Shown: positions 53,083 to 56,100 of the stretch, piece after piece
How the letters are laid out: the number at the start of each line of letters is the position of its first letter
Numbering within the stretch: position 1 is the first letter of the stretch
NCBI GenBank assembly: GCA_013696395.1
Contig: JACCYQ010000038.1
Span: 1-56,100, forward strand
Length of the DNA stretch: 56,100 bases
DNA from: Chitinophagaceae bacterium
GTDB lineage: Bacteria; Bacteroidota; Bacteroidia; Chitinophagales; Chitinophagaceae
Reading direction: 5' to 3'
The notes under the pieces: generated by a model
The model's input: only the letters and a program-made list of their open reading frames with translations
Told to the model about the DNA's origin: nothing
Database searches by the model: none
Program-made: the position numbers and the translations under genes

Positions 53083-55647
53083 ATGAAGTATTTTTTCCCT
53101 TTGTTATGGTTTGTAATTTTAATTCCTGTTTCATTAAATGCCCAGGTTGATCGGGATCCTCCGGAAACAATGGAAGCACCAGTAATGCGGGTAAATAGCC
53201 CAAGCCGTATTTATGGAAAATTGTTAGCAGACAATACGCAGAAAGGGATACAGTCTGCATCTGTTCAGCTATTCATCCGTACGCAAAATCGTGATTCTGC
53301 CATTGCAGCCCAGCTTTCAAAACCAAATGGGGAATTCAGTTTTGATAATCTTCCGGTTGCCGATAGTTTCCGACTGGTTATTTCTGCTTTAGATTATGGG
53401 CTTTTTGACCAGTTTATTACACCGCAAGCCGCAAATGTACCCGGGTCTGATAATTTTCAACGTGATATGGGTAATATTATTCTTAACCAGGAAGTAAAAT
53501 CCCTGGGCGAGGTAGTGGTAACTGCAGAAAGACCGGCTTTGGAAATGGGTATAGATAAAAGAATTTTTAATGCAGATCAAAGTATTATTTCTAAGGGCGG
53601 AACGGCTGTGGATCTTATGAAAAATATTCCCGCTGTTTCAGTTGATGTAGAGGGTAATGTAGAATTAAGAAATGCTTCACCACAAATATTTGTTGATGGC
53701 AGACCTACCATTCTAACCCTGGATCAAATTCCGGCAGATAATATTGACCGTGTGGAATTAATAACCAATCCATCGGCTAAATATGATGCAGCAAGTACTG
53801 GTGGCATTATCAATATCATACTGAAAAAAAACAGGAGAGTAGGTTTGAACGGTTTAGCTTCACTTACTGGTGGACATCCTGGTATCCTGGGTGGAAATCT
53901 GAACCTGAACCTGCGCCAGGGTAAATTAAATTTCTTTTTAACGGGAGGGTATAATCGTTCAGGTGGTTTGGTTGATGGCGAAAGTTATCGTGAAAATAAG
54001 GATAATGGGATAACTACAGATTACTTCGATCAATCCAGCCATAATGAACGACTGCGACGGTTTGCATCAGTAAGATTTGGATTAGATTATTTTATTGATA
54101 ACCGGAACACGTTAACCATTTCGCAAAGTTATGTAAACGGGGGTTTTACAGGTAATGAAAGCCAGGACCAGCAATATTTTGATGTTAACAGGAATTTAGA
54201 TCGGTATGGTTTCCGTACATCTGAAGGTCGGTATGGCTTTACAAGGCATAGCACCCAGGCTAATTTTACACACAAATTTCCTGAAACGGGCAAAGAACTA
54301 AACGCTTCTGCTAATTTCAATTACGGTGATGGAACGGACGCTTCAGACATTTTGAATCTTTATTATAACCCGGATGGAAGTTCCAACCGTTCACCAACCC
54401 AGGTGAGAAATGAAGGATGGAATGATAATAGTCAAAGTACCTACCAGATTGATTTTGTTGATCCCAATGGGGATGATTCCAAAATTGAAATGGGTTTGCG
54501 GAGTTATATAAATAAACGCACAAGTACATTTAATGCATTTAGTGTAGATAATGGTTCAGAAACAAAACTGTCACTCAGTAATAATTATACATACCGGGAG
54601 ATGGTGAATGCGTTTTATTTTACATACACCGGTAAAATTAAAAGTATAGGCTACCAGGCGGGGATAAGAGCAGAGCATTCCAATTTTGAAGGGGAATTGA
54701 TTGACAGTAATAGAAAATTCGGGTATGAGTATCCTACCAAAATCAGAAACATCTGGGATGCTTTTTTCCCCAGTTTGTATTTATCAAAAGATCTTAGTGA
54801 GGATGTACAGGTTCAGTTGAATTTTTCACGCCGTATCCGCAGACCAAATTTCTGGAACCTGAATCCATTCGTAGATATCAATGATCCTGTTAATATTCAA
54901 AGGGGTAATCCTGAATTAAGGCCGGAATACACCAATTCATTCGAATTTAATTATAGCAAACAATTTGAAAACAGGAGCAGTTTTTTGGGCGCCATTTATT
55001 ACCGGAATAATGTAGGGGATATTACACGCTATAGCGATACGATCAGTACTGAACAATACCTGCAGTTAAATAATGCGGGCATTGATCCAAATGCAATTCT
55101 GAATACTTTTATTAATGCCCAAAGCACCAATCGCCTGGGTACGGAATTTACACTGCAACAAAAGTTTTCTCCAAAATTTGATATTACTCCAACACTGGAA
55201 TTCCAATATCGTAAAGTAAATGCACAAATTGGAGATCTTAATCTCGATAATGAAGGGTTTAGCTGGGAGTTTGAATTGATGGCAAACTATAAAATATTGC
55301 AGGAAACTAATCCCAATATTTTCAATAAAATGAGTTTTCAATTTTCCGGTGAATATGAGTCTGCTGAAGTAATTCCGCAGGGTAGAAGAGAACCACAATA
55401 CAGCGTTGATTTAGCCATGCGTAAAGATTTCCTGGAGAATGATAAGGGTACATTCACATTTAGTATTAATGATGTATTCAACACCAACCGTTGGGCATCC
55501 ATTTATGATACAGAAAATTTTTACCAGGAATCTTATCGCCGGCGTAATGTCCGGAACTTTCGTATCACATTCAGTTATAAATTCGGGGATGCTGATTTTA
55601 CTTTAGGTCGCCGGAATGGTGGAAACCGGGACGACGATGATGATTAA
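53083..55647 (+). CDS. TonB-dependent receptor-like outer-membrane protein (OMP_b-brl_3 type)
   Basis: The 854-residue protein has a signal peptide (about 1-21, ending SLNAQ). A CarboxypepD_reg-like domain follows at about 45-130 (GKLLADNTQKGIQSASVQL). The plug lies at about 150-245 (GGTAVDLMKNIPAVSVDVEG and PSAKYDAASTGGIINI). The rest is a long beta-barrel with RIRRPNFWNLNPFVDINDPV and GNPELRPEYTNSFEF. The end is acidic (DDDDD) rather than a terminal aromatic. This is the ferric-siderophore- or cofactor-like receptor type common in Bacteroidota. No substrate-binding partner is adjacent. The 221 bp before it contain no gene I can see. Confidence 0.9.
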   Translation: MKYFFPLLWFVILIPVSLNAQVDRDPPETMEAPVMRVNSPSRIYGKLLADNTQKGIQSASVQLFIRTQNRDSAIAAQLSKPNGEFSFDNLPVADSFRLVISALDYGLFDQFITPQAANVPGSDNFQRDMGNIILNQEVKSLGEVVVTAERPALEMGIDKRIFNADQSIISKGGTAVDLMKNIPAVSVDVEGNVELRNASPQIFVDGRPTILTLDQIPADNIDRVELITNPSAKYDAASTGGIINIILKKNRRVGLNGLASLTGGHPGILGGNLNLNLRQGKLNFFLTGGYNRSGGLVDGESYRENKDNGITTDYFDQSSHNERLRRFASVRFGLDYFIDNRNTLTISQSYVNGGFTGNESQDQQYFDVNRNLDRYGFRTSEGRYGFTRHSTQANFTHKFPETGKELNASANFNYGDGTDASDILNLYYNPDGSSNRSPTQVRNEGWNDNSQSTYQIDFVDPNGDDSKIEMGLRSYINKRTSTFNAFSVDNGSETKLSLSNNYTYREMVNAFYFTYTGKIKSIGYQAGIRAEHSNFEGELIDSNRKFGYEYPTKIRNIWDAFFPSLYLSKDLSEDVQVQLNFSRRIRRPNFWNLNPFVDINDPVNIQRGNPELRPEYTNSFEFNYSKQFENRSSFLGAIYYRNNVGDITRYSDTISTEQYLQLNNAGIDPNAILNTFINAQSTNRLGTEFTLQQKFSPKFDITPTLEFQYRKVNAQIGDLNLDNEGFSWEFELMANYKILQETNPNIFNKMSFQFSGEYESAEVIPQGRREPQYSVDLAMRKDFLENDKGTFTFSINDVFNTNRWASIYDTENFYQESYRRRNVRNFRITFSYKFGDADFTLGRRNGGNRDDDDD

Positions 55648-55667
55648 TATATAGTTACAAAGACTGA

Positions 55668-55698
55668 AATGAAGGAACTTGCTCCTTCATTTTTTTTT
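55668..55698 (+). terminator. Rho-independent terminator of the second TonB receptor
   Basis: The stem AATGAAGGA / TCCTTCATT with a six-base loop is followed by a run of T, 20 bp past the stop. The T-run ends at the stop codon of the convergent small gene. Confidence 0.88.
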
Positions 55699-56041
55699 AT
55701 GCATGGAATAATCCTGACAACAATATTAATAAGGATATATGCATGATGAGAATGATGAATTTACATATTGCACAGCATATTTTTCCTCCCCGACGCATTC
55801 TTGATAATCTTTCAAAATGAAATTGGTGATGTTTGCCATCCTCATCGGGATGATGGTTATTTACATTATCAGCCAGTGTTGGCACAAATGGATTCCAATT
55901 TACAAATGGAACACTTTCCTGTTGAGCTACGGGGGCTTCGATTGCGTTAAAATTAAAAACCATGTTTTTATTACTAACGGAGTTTGATTTGAAACTGGTT
56001 GCTAAAAGTACCAGGGCGATGAAGATGATTTTTGTGTACAT
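55697..56041 (-). CDS. Small exported protein with C-terminal hydrophobic segment
   Basis: The 114-residue protein has a signal-like start (MYTKIIFIALVLLATSFKSN). A middle rich in Asn/Pro/His follows (PTLADNVNNHHPDEDGKHHQFHFERL), then a C-terminal membrane-like segment after two Cys pairs (KICCAICKFIILIMHISLLI). The His/Asp-rich middle could bind a metal, but I do not recognise a family. ATG 56041 is used; the upstream in-frame start adds 13 residues before the signal. It is convergent with the TonB receptor. Confidence 0.6.
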   Translation of the reverse strand: MYTKIIFIALVLLATSFKSNSVSNKNMVFNFNAIEAPVAQQESVPFVNWNPFVPTLADNVNNHHPDEDGKHHQFHFERLSRMRRGGKICCAICKFIILIMHISLLILLSGLFHA

Positions 56042-56100
56042 AACCAATGTTTTAGTACCACAAATTTTGCCCTGAAACACCCCCTAAGTCAAGGTAGGAA

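Noticed and set aside
1-56100. CRISPR arrays, tRNA or rRNA genes, and a susD gene next to either TonB receptor.
   Set aside because: No regularly spaced repeats, cloverleaf-type sequences other than tmRNA, or SusD-like protein were found by eye. A covariance-model scan would settle the RNA genes.

Overview
The window is AT-rich chromosomal DNA from a member of the Bacteroidota, probably a Chitinophagaceae-like lineage. This rests on TonB-dependent receptors with carboxypeptidase-regulatory-like N-termini, a DUF3667 membrane protein, FAS1 lipoproteins, a beta-barrel protein coupled to an ECF sigma gene, paired Gfo/Idh/MocA oxidoreductases with a DUF1080 protein, weak Shine-Dalgarno sites and several TTG/GTG starts. 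The organism is inferred, not read directly; no rRNA gene is present.

Layout. 1-13.96 kb: a 5'-truncated histidine kinase, purC, a TonB receptor with a two-domain FAS1 lipoprotein, a secreted YD-repeat-like protein, a DUF3667 protein, mazG overlapping a 1251-residue NtrY-like histidine kinase, and a PolX-like HhH-PHP protein with a degenerate polymerase motif. 14.0-19.9 kb: ribosomal proteins L21 and L27, a seven-repeat lysine-rich H1-like protein, a GH3-family enzyme, dxr, rseP and the tmRNA gene ssrA with its own terminator. 20-23.9 kb: a small membrane protein, an ECF sigma gene overlapping a membrane-anchored beta-barrel gene, and a lactonase-type beta-propeller lipoprotein.

24.1-32.3 kb is an accessory segment full of damaged genes. 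It holds an hsdM relic reduced to its two ends, still overlapping an intact HepT/MntA-type HEPN-MNT pair; a fatty-acid hydroxylase; an arsenosugar-type cluster (AhpD-like protein, ArsS, purine nucleoside phosphorylase, two glycosyltransferases) in which ArsS has lost its radical-SAM part at the edge of a 135-bp inverted-repeat element; a frameshifted secreted-protein gene; a frameshifted ECF sigma gene; a small-protein/nucleotidyltransferase pair ending at an attC-like hairpin; and an IS91-type transposase remnant.

32.4-46.5 kb: a large catalase with a DJ-1-like tail, an MBL-rhodanese protein, a SoxB-like Tat-exported metallophosphoesterase, a GNAT, an AraC regulator with a DJ-1-like domain divergent from five small genes (NTF2-like, SRPBCC, VOC, DHFR-like, unknown), then two Tat-type Gfo/Idh/MocA oxidoreductases around a double DUF1080 protein, a set that fits periplasmic 3-keto-glycoside metabolism. 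46.5-56.1 kb: a PepSY-like protein, dapD, a GT4 glycosyltransferase, tsaC, a CCA-adding-type nucleotidyltransferase, a pRiA4b Orf3-like protein, miaA, a second TonB receptor and a small exported protein.

The most interesting parts are the relic/intact pairing at 24.1-25.1 kb, the interrupted arsenosugar cluster at 26.3-29.3 kb and the attC-like site at 31.4 kb. I did not find a clearly new multi-gene system.
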